Shown piece by piece: positions 26,738 to 35,467 of a stretch of 64,000 nt of DNA. Source of the DNA: Bradyrhizobium lablabi. GTDB lineage: Bacteria > Pseudomonadota > Alphaproteobacteria > Rhizobiales > Xanthobacteraceae. The position numbers and the translations under genes were made by a program. The stretch is taken from NCBI RefSeq assembly GCF_018129385.1, contig NZ_JAFCLN010000001.1, positions 372,001 to 436,000 on the forward strand. Reading direction: 5' to 3'. The notes under the pieces are model-generated. The model was given only the letters and a program-made list of their open reading frames with translations. It did not search any database and was not told the DNA's origin. Positions within the stretch are counted from its first letter, which is position 1. Each line of letters starts with the position of its first letter.

Positions 26738-27486
26738 AGCCCCAACCTGCGGATTTGAAAAATCCGCCGCAGGAAGCGCAGAAAGAATGCCGCATCGATG
26801 ACAGGGGCATTCAAATGCTCCCGCCGCGAGCGCAGGCATTCCAGGTTGGCACGGATGGTGACGTCGATGCCGCTGGTGCTGATGCCGCCCATCTGAAAAT
26901 CCGCGATCACGCGCGGGATATAACGCACGCGGAAATCGTTCAGCGCCATTGCCCGCAGCATGTAGTCGTAGTCGGCGGTGGTGACGTAGCTCAGATCGTA
27001 TTCACCCACCTTCTGCACCACTTCCCGTCGCGTGTAGAAGGTGGGATGCGGTGGCACCCAGCCGAGCTGAAACGCGTAGGGGCGGAATGTCCCGGCGCGC
27101 CACACCCGCGCCAGCCGCTTGCTGTGATGGTCGGTCACCATGTTGAGATCGCCATAGACGATGTCGGCGTTTTCCAGGCCGGCGGCGATGTCGGCGAGCA
27201 CATTTGCATCGTGAAACGTGTCGTCGGAGTTGAGAAAGCCGACGGCATCGCCGCTGAACTGGCGAAAGCCCTTGTTCATGGCGTCGTAAACGCCCTTGTC
27301 CGGCTCGGACAGGACCGTGATCGCGTCGGAGCGGAAAGACTCGACGATTTTCAGCGTCCCGTCGCGCGACACGCCGTCGATCACAAGCATCTCCTTGTCG
27401 GAGTGCGTCTGCTTGAGGAAGGATTCGATGGTGAAGCCGATCGTCGCTTCCGAATTAAAGCTGGTTGTGACGACAGTGATCTTCAT
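26734..27486 (-). CDS. Family 2 glycosyltransferase
   Basis: 250 residues, a complete GT-A fold: VVTTSFNSEATIGFTIESFLKQTH at the start, LVIDGVSRDGTLKIVESF, then EPDKGVYDAMNKGFRQFSGDAVGFLNSDDTFHD with the metal-binding Asp pair, and the acceptor loop with HPTFYTRREV. This WcaA-like subgroup adds single sugars to lipid-linked O-repeat or exopolysaccharide units in the cytoplasm. Donor and acceptor unknown. Reads against the flow of the dehydratase gene and shares four bases with its end. Confidence 0.9.
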   Translation of the reverse strand: MKITVVTTSFNSEATIGFTIESFLKQTHSDKEMLVIDGVSRDGTLKIVESFRSDAITVLSEPDKGVYDAMNKGFRQFSGDAVGFLNSDDTFHDANVLADIAAGLENADIVYGDLNMVTDHHSKRLARVWRAGTFRPYAFQLGWVPPHPTFYTRREVVQKVGEYDLSYVTTADYDYMLRAMALNDFRVRYIPRVIADFQMGGISTSGIDVTIRANLECLRSRREHLNAPVIDAAFFLRFLRRIFQIRRLGL

Positions 27487-27713
27487 GCTTCAGTAGGTCT
27501 TCAGCCTGCGCAACACGATGCGCTGCTTGAGAAGGCTAATTGGCCGTGGCGCTGCAAAGCCCTTGTCCCGTTATTTGACGCCTTGCGCAAGCCCCACCAG
27601 GCCGGGACCACAAAAGAAGGTGCGCAGAAGGAGACGCGGACGACGACCCCGGTGCCGTTATACGGCGCCGCAGTGCCGCTGACGACAATAGACGCTTGTG
27701 CCGATTCCGATCG

Positions 27714-28688
27714 TTAATGTGGCAATTTTTCCTCGGGCACCTCGATCGGCGCAGAACCTTTTGCCGCCTTCTCCGCGCTAAATATCCATACCAGCCCGCC
27801 GAACGCGCCGACGATGAACGACACCGCGCCGAACAGCAGGGACACGTTGACGCCTTCGGCGGAGACCAGCCCGGCATAGCCGAAGGCGAGTCCCATGGTG
27901 GCTTCCCGCACACCCCATCCGGCGATCGAGATCGGCATCATCGTGATCAGCATCACCGGCGGGATGAGCTGGAAAACCTGGCCGAACAGCACGGGCGCCG
28001 CGATCGATCGCACCACACACCAGGCGATGACGACGGCGAGAAAATGGACGAGAAACGACAGCACCGCGACCTTCGGTCCGCGCTCGCGGCTGAAGATCAC
28101 GCGGTTGGCGATGACGGAGCAGTTATGGACGTGATGCGTCGCCCACCAGCGCTTCAGCCACGGCCATTGCAGCCGCCCCAGAATCAGAAAACCCACTCCC
28201 GCCGCGAGCGCCGCAAAATCGACCAGCAGCAGCGCCGAGCGGCCGTGTGGATCCGCGATCAACTGATAGCTCCAGGGCAGGGTTGCCACGATCACGATCG
28301 CGAGCGCAATCAGGCCGATCGCGCGGTCGACGAAGATCGAATAGGTCGCCGCACGCCAACCGGCGCCGCCACGCGCCACCAGCCACAGACGGACCGCATC
28401 GCCGCCGATCGAAGAGGGCAGCGTCTGATTGAAGAACGCCCCGATCAGGTTGAAGCGGGTTGCCTGCGTGACGCCGAGGGGTGCGCCGCATTCGGCGCTG
28501 ACGATGCGCCAGCGCAATACGCCGACGAATATCTGTAGCAGGGTCGCCGCGATCGCGAGTCCGATCCAGCCGACGCTTGCCACATTGAAGCGGGAGGCGA
28601 GCTCGTGGAAATCGACCTTGCGGAGCGCAAGATAAAGCAGCGCTGCGGAAACGATGATCTTGAGCGATAAAAGCAGAATCCGGCGCAT
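27714..28688 (-). CDS. YbhN/AglD-like polytopic membrane protein (lysylphosphatidylglycerol synthase TM family)
   Basis: 324 residues with about eight hydrophobic segments. The pattern LRWRIVSAECG...FNLIGAFFNQTLPSSIGGDAVRLWLVAR and the later PISIAGWGVREATMG is typical of the UPF0104/MprF-like flippase domain, without the aminoacyl-transfer half. In polysaccharide loci such proteins are suspected to help move lipid-linked sugars, but no reaction is proven for this group. It faces away from the epimerase gene across a 197-bp gap. Confidence 0.8.
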   Translation of the reverse strand: MRRILLLSLKIIVSAALLYLALRKVDFHELASRFNVASVGWIGLAIAATLLQIFVGVLRWRIVSAECGAPLGVTQATRFNLIGAFFNQTLPSSIGGDAVRLWLVARGGAGWRAATYSIFVDRAIGLIALAIVIVATLPWSYQLIADPHGRSALLLVDFAALAAGVGFLILGRLQWPWLKRWWATHHVHNCSVIANRVIFSRERGPKVAVLSFLVHFLAVVIAWCVVRSIAAPVLFGQVFQLIPPVMLITMMPISIAGWGVREATMGLAFGYAGLVSAEGVNVSLLFGAVSFIVGAFGGLVWIFSAEKAAKGSAPIEVPEEKLPH

Positions 28689-28885
28689 CGTCCGAGTTTC
28701 AATTGTCCGAGGAGGTTAACCGAGGTGCAGGCGGCACGGCATGCCGAAATTTCGTCCGCTTTGGTATGGTTTTGAAGCCCGTCTGGCAATAGCCGGTTGC
28801 CGGGTATTGCGACAACCGCTGGCCGGCGGCTAAAGAGGCGTCCCGAAGGGGCGGCAGCGGAACCCAACTCCACGCAGAGAAGGTG

Positions 28886-29869
28886 ATGTCAGAGCAGGCA
28901 GTATTGGTCACGGGGGCGGCTGGCTTCATCGGCTTCCATGTTGCACGTCGGTTGTTGTCGGACGGATGCCGCGTCGTCGGGCTGGACAATCTCAACAACT
29001 ATTACGATCCCGCCTTGAAACATGCACGGCTGAATCTTCTGCGCAAACAGCCGCAGTTTGACTTCGTGCAGGCCGATCTGGCGGATCGGACCTCGATCGC
29101 TTCGATCTTCGAGAGCAATCGATTTGTCAGGGTGGTGCACCTCGCCGCCCAGGCCGGCGTTCGTTACTCGCTCAGCCACCCGCACAGCTATGCGGACGCC
29201 AATCTCGAAGGCTTCGTCAACGTTCTGGAGGGATGCCGGCACAACGGTTGCGCTCATCTGGTGTACGCATCGTCTTCGTCGGTTTATGGCGCCAATTCAA
29301 AGCTGCCGTTTTCGGTCGACGACCGGACGGATCATCCGGTCAGCCTGTATGCTGCGACCAAGAAGGCCAACGAAGTGATGGCTCATTCCTACAGTCATTT
29401 GTACGGTCTGCCGGTGACGGGCTTGCGCTTTTTCACCATCTACGGCCCCTGGGGCCGGCCTGACATGGCAATCTTCCTGTTTACCAAGGCGATCCTCGAG
29501 GGGACGCCGATCAAGCTCTTCAACCATGGTAAAATGCGCCGCGACTTTACCTATGTCGACGACGTCACCCGGGTAATATCGCGTGTTGTCGACCAGATTC
29601 CGGGCCGGCATCAGGGGCTGGCTCCCGCACGCATTTACAATGTCGGAAATAATCGTCCGGAAGAACTCACCCATGTGGTAGCGGTTCTGGAAAAAGCGCT
29701 GGGCCGCGCGGCAATAAGGGAGATGTTGCCGATGCAGCCCGGTGACGTGATGGAGACATTCGCCGATGTCGGCGACCTGATGCGCGATACCGGCTTCAGA
29801 CCGCACACGCCGATCGAGGATGGCATTGACGAGTTCGTGGCCTGGTACCGCGACCACTACAAGGTTTGA
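28886..29869 (+). CDS. NAD-dependent sugar epimerase, UDP-glucuronate 4-epimerase-like
   Basis: Extended SDR of 327 residues: VTGAAGFIGFHVARRLL at the N-terminus, HLAAQAGVRYSLSHP, SSSSVYGANSKLPF, the catalytic YAATKK and FFTIYGPWGRPDMA. This set matches the LspL/CapI group that makes UDP-galacturonate from UDP-glucuronate, a sugar common in rhizobial cores. The ATG at 28886 follows AGAAGG; a GTG one codon earlier is less likely. It ends six bases before manC, so the two are co-transcribed. Other 4-epimerase activities remain possible. Confidence 0.88.
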   Translation: MSEQAVLVTGAAGFIGFHVARRLLSDGCRVVGLDNLNNYYDPALKHARLNLLRKQPQFDFVQADLADRTSIASIFESNRFVRVVHLAAQAGVRYSLSHPHSYADANLEGFVNVLEGCRHNGCAHLVYASSSSVYGANSKLPFSVDDRTDHPVSLYAATKKANEVMAHSYSHLYGLPVTGLRFFTIYGPWGRPDMAIFLFTKAILEGTPIKLFNHGKMRRDFTYVDDVTRVISRVVDQIPGRHQGLAPARIYNVGNNRPEELTHVVAVLEKALGRAAIREMLPMQPGDVMETFADVGDLMRDTGFRPHTPIEDGIDEFVAWYRDHYKV

Positions 29870-29875
29870 GTCTCG

Positions 29876-31288
29876 ATGGACAAACGAATCATTCCCCTGA
29901 TCATGTGCGGCGGTGCCGGAACGCGGTTGTGGCCAGCCTCGCGCGAAGTTCATCCCAAGCAGTTCCTGCACTTGTTCGGTGCCCGCTCGACATTTCAGGA
30001 CACGCTCGCGCGCGTGTCGGATCCCGATCTGTTCGACCGTCCGATCGTCATCACGAACATGGCGTATCGCTTCATGGTGCTCGAGCAACTGGCCGAGCTC
30101 GGCCTCGACGCCGACATCCTGCTGGAGCCGATGCGACGCGATTCCGGGCCGGCGATCGCGGCGGGAGCGGCGTTTGCGCAAACCCGTGACAGCGAAGCCA
30201 TCGTTCTTGCATTGGCCGCAGACCATGTGGTGCGCGATACCGGCGCCTTCATCGCAGCCTGTCGTCAGGGCCTTGCTGCCGTTGTCGCCGGCAATATTGT
30301 GACATTCGGCATTCAACCCGAACGCGCCGCCACCGAATACGGTTACATCAGCCCGGACAAGGTGATTACGGGTGAAGTCCGGGCAGTCGCGAAGTTCGTG
30401 GAGAAGCCCGATCAGGAGACCGCCGAGAAATACGTCAAGTCGGGTTATCTCTGGAACAGCGGCAACTTCATGTTCCGCGCCGGCGTGCTGCTTGACGAGT
30501 ATCGCAACGTCGATGACGTCAGTGTTCAGGCTGTCGGCGAGGCCGTCGGCAGGGCCGGGCGTGACCTCGGTTTCGTAACGCTCGATCAGGAGGCCTTCGC
30601 GAGGGCCAGGGCGATCTCGATCGACTATGCCGTGATGGAAAAGACTTCGCGCGCGGCTGTCGTGCCTGTTTCCTGCGGCTGGTCTGATGTCGGCTCCTGG
30701 CATGCCGTGTGGGAACTTTCGGCGAAGGATGGTCAGGGCAACGCGGCCCGCGGCACCGCCGTGTTCGAGGACTCCCGCAACTGCAACGTCTCCACCGACA
30801 GGGCGCTGGTCGCACTCGAAGGCGTCGAGGATCTGGTCGTGGTGGCCACGCAGGATGCGGTGCTGGTGTCGCGTCAGAAAGACGCCAACGGCCTGAAGCG
30901 TCTGGTTGCAAGGCTGAAAACAGTCGCGCCGGAGGTAACCGAGGACCACATCAAGGTGCATCGCCCCTGGGGCTCCTATCAGTCGGTCGACAATGGCGAT
31001 CGCCACCAGGTCAAGCGCATCATTGTAAAGCCCGGCGGCCGTCTTTCGTTACAGAAGCACCATCACCGCTCGGAGCACTGGATCGTCGTGCGTGGCGCCG
31101 CGCGGGTCACCGTCAACGAGCTCGTCAAGACCGTGCATGAAAACGAATCGATCTATATTCCGATCGGAGCCGTGCATCGGCTGGAGAATCCGGGCAAGAT
31201 CGCGCTGGAACTCATCGAGGTTCAGACCGGGAGCTATTTGGGGGAGGACGACATTATCCGAATCGAGGATGAATACCGGCGGACTTGA
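29876..31288 (+). CDS. manC: Mannose-1-phosphate guanylyltransferase / mannose-6-phosphate isomerase
   Basis: Makes GDP-mannose, and in the fused type also interconverts fructose- and mannose-6-phosphate. The N-terminal ~340 residues hold the nucleotidyltransferase signature GGAGTRLWPASREVHPKQF and FVEKPD; the C-terminal ~120 residues are the type II isomerase cupin with RPWGSYQ and QKHHHRSEHWIVVRG carrying metal ligands. 470 residues, full length. It would feed the LpcC-like mannosyltransferase at 16.1 kb and any mannose or derived sugar in the O-chain. Confidence 0.95.
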   Translation: MDKRIIPLIMCGGAGTRLWPASREVHPKQFLHLFGARSTFQDTLARVSDPDLFDRPIVITNMAYRFMVLEQLAELGLDADILLEPMRRDSGPAIAAGAAFAQTRDSEAIVLALAADHVVRDTGAFIAACRQGLAAVVAGNIVTFGIQPERAATEYGYISPDKVITGEVRAVAKFVEKPDQETAEKYVKSGYLWNSGNFMFRAGVLLDEYRNVDDVSVQAVGEAVGRAGRDLGFVTLDQEAFARARAISIDYAVMEKTSRAAVVPVSCGWSDVGSWHAVWELSAKDGQGNAARGTAVFEDSRNCNVSTDRALVALEGVEDLVVVATQDAVLVSRQKDANGLKRLVARLKTVAPEVTEDHIKVHRPWGSYQSVDNGDRHQVKRIIVKPGGRLSLQKHHHRSEHWIVVRGAARVTVNELVKTVHENESIYIPIGAVHRLENPGKIALELIEVQTGSYLGEDDIIRIEDEYRRT

Positions 31289-31482
31289 TTAAAATTTCGC
31301 CTTTGGAACTTTCGAGCGACGAAAGGATTACGTTGAGCGATGTGGGGTTTATCGATATGTGAGACGCCCCATCGAATTCTGTTATTGTATTGTCACGTTA
31401 TGGTTGAATCGTGCTTCCAATGATACTGGAGTGTTGGGCTAGCCGGAGGGGGTCCAATACTTGATACTGCGGCGGGGACGAA
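31289..31482. promoter_or_regulatory. Promoter region of the WbpV-like gene with three TGATACT copies
   Basis: 194 bp, visibly richer in A/T than the flanking genes, no gene seen. TGATACT occurs at 31421, 31462 and 31484, the last one starting inside the ATG codon of the next gene. GGGGA before that ATG is the ribosome site. The heptamer copies could be regulator sites or chance. Confidence 0.5.
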
Positions 31483-32445
31483 ATGATACTTGTTACGGGC
31501 GCCAGCGGATTCGTTGGGGCGGCAGTGATTTGCGAGTTGGCCCGGCGGTGCATCCCGCACCGGCCTGTTACGCGCATGCCGCGCGAAGGATGCTTCCATA
31601 TCGGCGATATTCATTCGGCAACCAACTGGACCCAGGCGCTGAAGGGCATTGAAACGGTCGTTCATCTTGCCGCACGCGCCCATGTCCTGAAGGAGTCGGT
31701 TGCAGACCAGGCGAATCGCTCGTCGCTCTCCGACGTCGGCGCCACGATGAATCTCGCACGCCAGGCCGCGCAGGCCGGCGCGAAGCGGTTTGTCTTCATC
31801 AGTTCGATCAAGGTAAACGGTGAGGCGACTCCGCCGGGCCGACCCTTCACGGCCGAAGACCCGGCTGATCCACAAAACCGGTATGCGCAGTCCAAATTCG
31901 ATACCGAGCGGGGGCTGTTTGCACTGTCTGCCGAGACCGGACTTGAAGTCAGCGTGATCCGTCCGCCCTTGGTCTACGGACCCGGAGTCAAGGCCAACTT
32001 TGCCACCATGATGGACTGGGTCAATCGCGGGATTCCGCTGCCGCTCGGCGCTGTCAACAACAAGCGTTCGTTCATCTTCGTGGGCAATCTGTCTGATCTG
32101 ATTGTTCTGACGGCCGCCCATCCCAGAGCGGCGGGGCAGATTTTCCTGTGCAGCGACGGAGAGGATTTGTCGACGACCGAGCTGTTGCGGCGAATTGCGC
32201 AAGAGCTCGGCCGGAGGTCGCGGGTAATGCCGGTGCCGGCTCAGCTATTGACGTTCGCGGCGGCTGCGCTTCGAAGGCGCGAGGTCACCAGCCGCCTGAC
32301 CGACTCGTTGCAGGTCGACATCGGCAAGACGCGCGACTTGCTTGGCTGGACGCCGCGCTGGAGCGTTCAGGAGGGGTTGCAGGAGACCGCGCGCTGGTTT
32401 CAAGGTGCCGACCTCGCTCTTGACCCGATAGCCAGATCGGCCTAG
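31483..32445 (+). CDS. NAD-dependent epimerase/reductase, WbpV-like (4-keto sugar reductase)
   Basis: 320 residues. ILVTGASGFVGAAV at the N-terminus, HLAARAHV, FISSIKVNGE and catalytic YAQSK place it in the extended SDR subgroup with WbpV/WbpK and rhizobial WreQ, which reduce the 4-keto product of a WbpM-type dehydratase to UDP-QuiNAc or UDP-FucNAc. The dehydratase at 24.8 kb and the initiating transferase just downstream fit that path. The product (quino- or fuco-configured) cannot be read from sequence. Confidence 0.85.
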   Translation: MILVTGASGFVGAAVICELARRCIPHRPVTRMPREGCFHIGDIHSATNWTQALKGIETVVHLAARAHVLKESVADQANRSSLSDVGATMNLARQAAQAGAKRFVFISSIKVNGEATPPGRPFTAEDPADPQNRYAQSKFDTERGLFALSAETGLEVSVIRPPLVYGPGVKANFATMMDWVNRGIPLPLGAVNNKRSFIFVGNLSDLIVLTAAHPRAAGQIFLCSDGEDLSTTELLRRIAQELGRRSRVMPVPAQLLTFAAAALRRREVTSRLTDSLQVDIGKTRDLLGWTPRWSVQEGLQETARWFQGADLALDPIARSA

Positions 32446-32527
32446 GCGCTCGCGCTGCGCGTTCCCCAAGGCGAAGCGACGCTGGAGGGGTGGCCCGCCG
32501 TACCGGCCATCTTCCCCGGACCTTGCA

Positions 32528-33082
32528 ATGAAAAGAACCTTCGATTTCCTGGTATCGGCTGTCGGCCTGATCGTACTTGCGCCCGTCATGCTGGTCATCG
32601 CCTGGCTTATCGCGCGATCCTCGCCAGGCGGCGCGTTGTTCGTGCAGGCTCGCGTCGGCAGGTCCGAAAAACCGTTCGATTGCTACAAGTTTCGCACCAT
32701 GGCGAAGGGCGCGCCGGTTGCGGGCTCGCATGAAGTTTCAGGAAGCTGGATCACGCCGGTCGGCCGCCGCCTGCGATCGCTGAAGCTCGACGAGCTGCCG
32801 CAGCTCTACAACGTGCTGCGCGGGGATATGAGCCTGGTCGGCCCCAGGCCCTGCCTTCCCAACCAGGCCGAGGTGATCGCCGCGCGGCGCGCGCGAGGCG
32901 TGTTCGACGTCCGGCCCGGCATCACCGGCATCGCCCAGCTCGCCTCGATCGACATGTCGACGCCCGAAAAGCTTGCGGAAGCCGACCGCCGCTATATCGA
33001 CAGCCGCACCTTCTGGGGCGACCTGCGCATCATTGCGGCGACCGCGCTTGGCCGCGGTTCGGGAGACGCCGTGACTCGTTGA
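32528..33082 (+). CDS. Initiating sugar-phosphate transferase (PF02397 type)
   Basis: Small monotopic transferase of 184 residues that moves a sugar 1-phosphate from UDP-sugar to undecaprenyl phosphate, starting O-repeat synthesis. One N-terminal hydrophobic segment (about 6-29), FVQARVGRSEKPF, YKFRTM, and LDELPQLYNVLRGDMSLVGPRP are the family's membrane re-entrant, catalytic and C-terminal blocks. The short PglC-like form acts on diacetamido- or N-acetyl-deoxy sugars. Likely substrate is the product of the gene just upstream (82 bp gap). Confidence 0.93.
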   Translation: MKRTFDFLVSAVGLIVLAPVMLVIAWLIARSSPGGALFVQARVGRSEKPFDCYKFRTMAKGAPVAGSHEVSGSWITPVGRRLRSLKLDELPQLYNVLRGDMSLVGPRPCLPNQAEVIAARRARGVFDVRPGITGIAQLASIDMSTPEKLAEADRRYIDSRTFWGDLRIIAATALGRGSGDAVTR

Positions 33083-33278
33083 TCCCGTGCCAAATCAGGC
33101 TCGCTTGTGTATAAAAAGCGGGCACCCGCCGCGCTTGGTAATGTAGTGCAGCAAATCGTGTCTTCACGCGCTGCAAGCGGCCTGCTAATCGGGCCGTGGA
33201 ATCGGGGGCGGGTTCCGGTGGGCTTCCAGGATTGATGAGCGTTTGGAAGCGCTTGCGGTGACCGAAGAGGGGAATTGA

Positions 33279-34244
33279 ATGCGAGTCGGCGTTATCGGCG
33301 CGGGTGTGATGGGGACCAACCACGCACGCGTCCTGGGCGGGTTGCCGAATGTCACCATGGTCGGGATCGTCGATCCCCTAGCCGAACACCGCACGCGCGC
33401 CACCGAGCATGCCGGCTGCCGCGCGTTCGAAACCCTCGAGCAACTGCTCGCTGAGGGCGTCGATGCCGTGACCATCGCGGCACCCACCCATCTGCATCAC
33501 GAGATCGCGCTCGCCTGCATCGCGCGCAACATCCACATCCTGGTCGAGAAGCCGGTCGCTTCCTCCGTCGAGGAGGGCCGCGAGATCGTCGCCGCCGCGC
33601 GCCGCGCCGGCGTGACGCTGATGGTCGGCCATGTCGAGCGCTTCAATCCGGCGGTCGCCGCGATCAAGCAGGCGATCTCCGGCGAGGACATCCTGTCGAT
33701 CGCGATCACCCGAGTCGGTCCGTTTCCGCCGCGCATGTCGAATGTCGGCGTGGTGATCGACCTTGCCGTGCACGACATCGATCTGATCCGCTGGTTCACC
33801 GAATCCGACATCGTCGAGGTGCAGCCGCAGCTCGCCAGCGCCGTCGCCGAACGCGAGGACATCGCGCTGCTGCAATTCCGCACCGCCTCCGGCGTGCTCG
33901 CCCACATCAACACCAACTGGCTGACGCCGTTCAAGGCGCGCAGCGTCACGGTGGCGACCCGCAACAAATATGTGATGGGCGATCTGCTGACCCGGCAGGT
34001 CACCGAATGCTTCGGCTTCAAGCAGGACGGCAGCTACTCGATGCGCCATTTGCCGGTCGGTCATGACGAGCCGCTGCGCGCAGAGCTGATCTCGTTCCTC
34101 GACGCCGTGCGCTCGGGCGGCGCACCCGCCGTAACCGGCGACGAAGGCGTTGCCAGCCTTGAGATCGCGATCCAGTGCCTCGTCAATCCGGCCAAGCCGG
34201 CAGCTACGACCGCGCGCAAGGGGCCGCGCGCCGTCGCCGGCTGA
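33279..34244 (+). CDS. Gfo/Idh/MocA sugar dehydrogenase, WbpB/WlbA-like
   Basis: NAD-dependent oxidoreductase of 321 residues: GVIGAGVMGTNHARVL at the N-terminus, the family EKP motif at 90-92, and DLAVHDIDLIRW with the catalytic His. With the aminotransferase 28 bp downstream it makes the WbpB/WbpE (WlbA/WlbC) pair, which oxidises C3 of UDP-GlcNAc uronic acid and puts an amino group there. A WbpA-type 6-dehydrogenase to make the substrate is not in the window. AGAGGGG precedes the ATG. Confidence 0.85.
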   Translation: MRVGVIGAGVMGTNHARVLGGLPNVTMVGIVDPLAEHRTRATEHAGCRAFETLEQLLAEGVDAVTIAAPTHLHHEIALACIARNIHILVEKPVASSVEEGREIVAAARRAGVTLMVGHVERFNPAVAAIKQAISGEDILSIAITRVGPFPPRMSNVGVVIDLAVHDIDLIRWFTESDIVEVQPQLASAVAEREDIALLQFRTASGVLAHINTNWLTPFKARSVTVATRNKYVMGDLLTRQVTECFGFKQDGSYSMRHLPVGHDEPLRAELISFLDAVRSGGAPAVTGDEGVASLEIAIQCLVNPAKPAATTARKGPRAVAG

Positions 34245-34272
34245 GATTCCTTCTCACGTTTCGAAGAGCATC

Positions 34273-35424
34273 ATGAACCAGCACATGCCGCCAGAACCCG
34301 TGCCTCTGTTCGATATCGGCGCGCAACGCCGCCGGCTCGGCAAATCGATTGACGAGGCGCTCGCGCGGGTGCTCGCGCATTGCCAGTTCGTCAGCGGCCC
34401 CGAGGTGACGGCGCTGGAAAAGGCGCTCGCCGAATTCTCCGGCGCCCGGCATGTCGTGACCTGCGCCAGCGGCACCGACGCGCTCCTGATGGTGCTGATG
34501 GCCGAGGGCATCGGCCGCGGGGATGCGGTGCTCTGCCCATCCTTCACGTTCTGCGCAACCGCGGAAGCCGTGGCATTGACCGGCGCAACGCCCGTGCTCG
34601 TCGATGTCGACGAGGCGACCTTCAACCTCAGCGCCGCCTCGCTGAAGGCCGGCATCGCGACGGCGCGCAAGCACGGTCTCAAGCCGAGGGCAGTGATTCC
34701 CGTCGATCTGTTCGGCCAGTGCGCCGATCACGACGCAATCGCGGCGGTGGCCGAGGCCGAAGGCCTGTTCGTGCTCGACGATGCCGCACAGGGTTTTGGC
34801 GCCAGCTACAAGGGCCGCCGGCTCGGCACATTGGGCCATGCCACCGCCACCAGCTTCTTCCCGACCAAGCCGCTCGGCTGCTACGGCGATGGCGGCGCGA
34901 TCTTCACCGACGACGCCGATCTCGCAGCAAAGCTGCGCAGCATCCGTGTGCACGGGCAGGGCAGCGACAAATACGACAATGTCCGCCTCGGATTGACCGG
35001 ACGGCTGGACACCATGCAGGCGGCGGTGCTGCTCGAAAAGCTGAAAATTTTCGACGACGAGATCGCAGAACGCAATCGGATCGCGGAACGTTATAATCGC
35101 GGCCTCGGCAATGTCGTGACCGTGCCGCATCTGGCGCCCGGCTGCGGCTCGGTGTGGGCGCTCTACACCATCCGCCTGCCGCGAGGCGTGGAGCGTGACG
35201 CGTTCGCCGCGGCGCTGAAGGCCAAGGGCGTGCCGACCGGCATCTACTATCCGAAGTCGATCCATCAGCAGACGGCATATCGCGATTTCCCGGTCGCCGA
35301 TGGCGGCCTGCCGGTGAGCGAAAAACTGTCATCCGACGTCATCAGCCTGCCGATGCATGCCTATCTCGATGAGCCGTCGCAGGATCGGGTAATCGCGGCC
35401 GTGCGCGGCGCGGTTTCCGCCTGA
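34273..35424 (+). CDS. DegT/DnrJ/EryC1/StrS sugar aminotransferase, WbpE/WlbC-like
   Basis: PLP enzyme of 383 residues that aminates a keto nucleotide sugar. VPLFDIGAQRRRLG start, CASGTDALLMVLMAEGIGRGDAVLCPSFTF for PLP phosphate, LDDAAQGFGA, and the Schiff-base lysine K199 in FFPTKPLGCYGDGG; C-terminal PTGIYYPKSIHQQ. All match the WbpE group using 3-keto UDP-uronic acids. The ATG at 34273 has GAAGAG upstream; earlier in-frame codons run into the preceding gene. Forms a unit with the dehydrogenase before it. Confidence 0.92.
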   Translation: MNQHMPPEPVPLFDIGAQRRRLGKSIDEALARVLAHCQFVSGPEVTALEKALAEFSGARHVVTCASGTDALLMVLMAEGIGRGDAVLCPSFTFCATAEAVALTGATPVLVDVDEATFNLSAASLKAGIATARKHGLKPRAVIPVDLFGQCADHDAIAAVAEAEGLFVLDDAAQGFGASYKGRRLGTLGHATATSFFPTKPLGCYGDGGAIFTDDADLAAKLRSIRVHGQGSDKYDNVRLGLTGRLDTMQAAVLLEKLKIFDDEIAERNRIAERYNRGLGNVVTVPHLAPGCGSVWALYTIRLPRGVERDAFAAALKAKGVPTGIYYPKSIHQQTAYRDFPVADGGLPVSEKLSSDVISLPMHAYLDEPSQDRVIAAVRGAVSA

Positions 35425-35467
35425 TTTCGCCTTTTTGTAGGGCAGCGTCGTGATATAGAAGCGGCGC

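Noticed and set aside
24779..26839. 686-codon minus-strand frame opposite the 4,6-dehydratase
   Set aside because: No motif and low-complexity composition; the plus-strand enzyme is clear.
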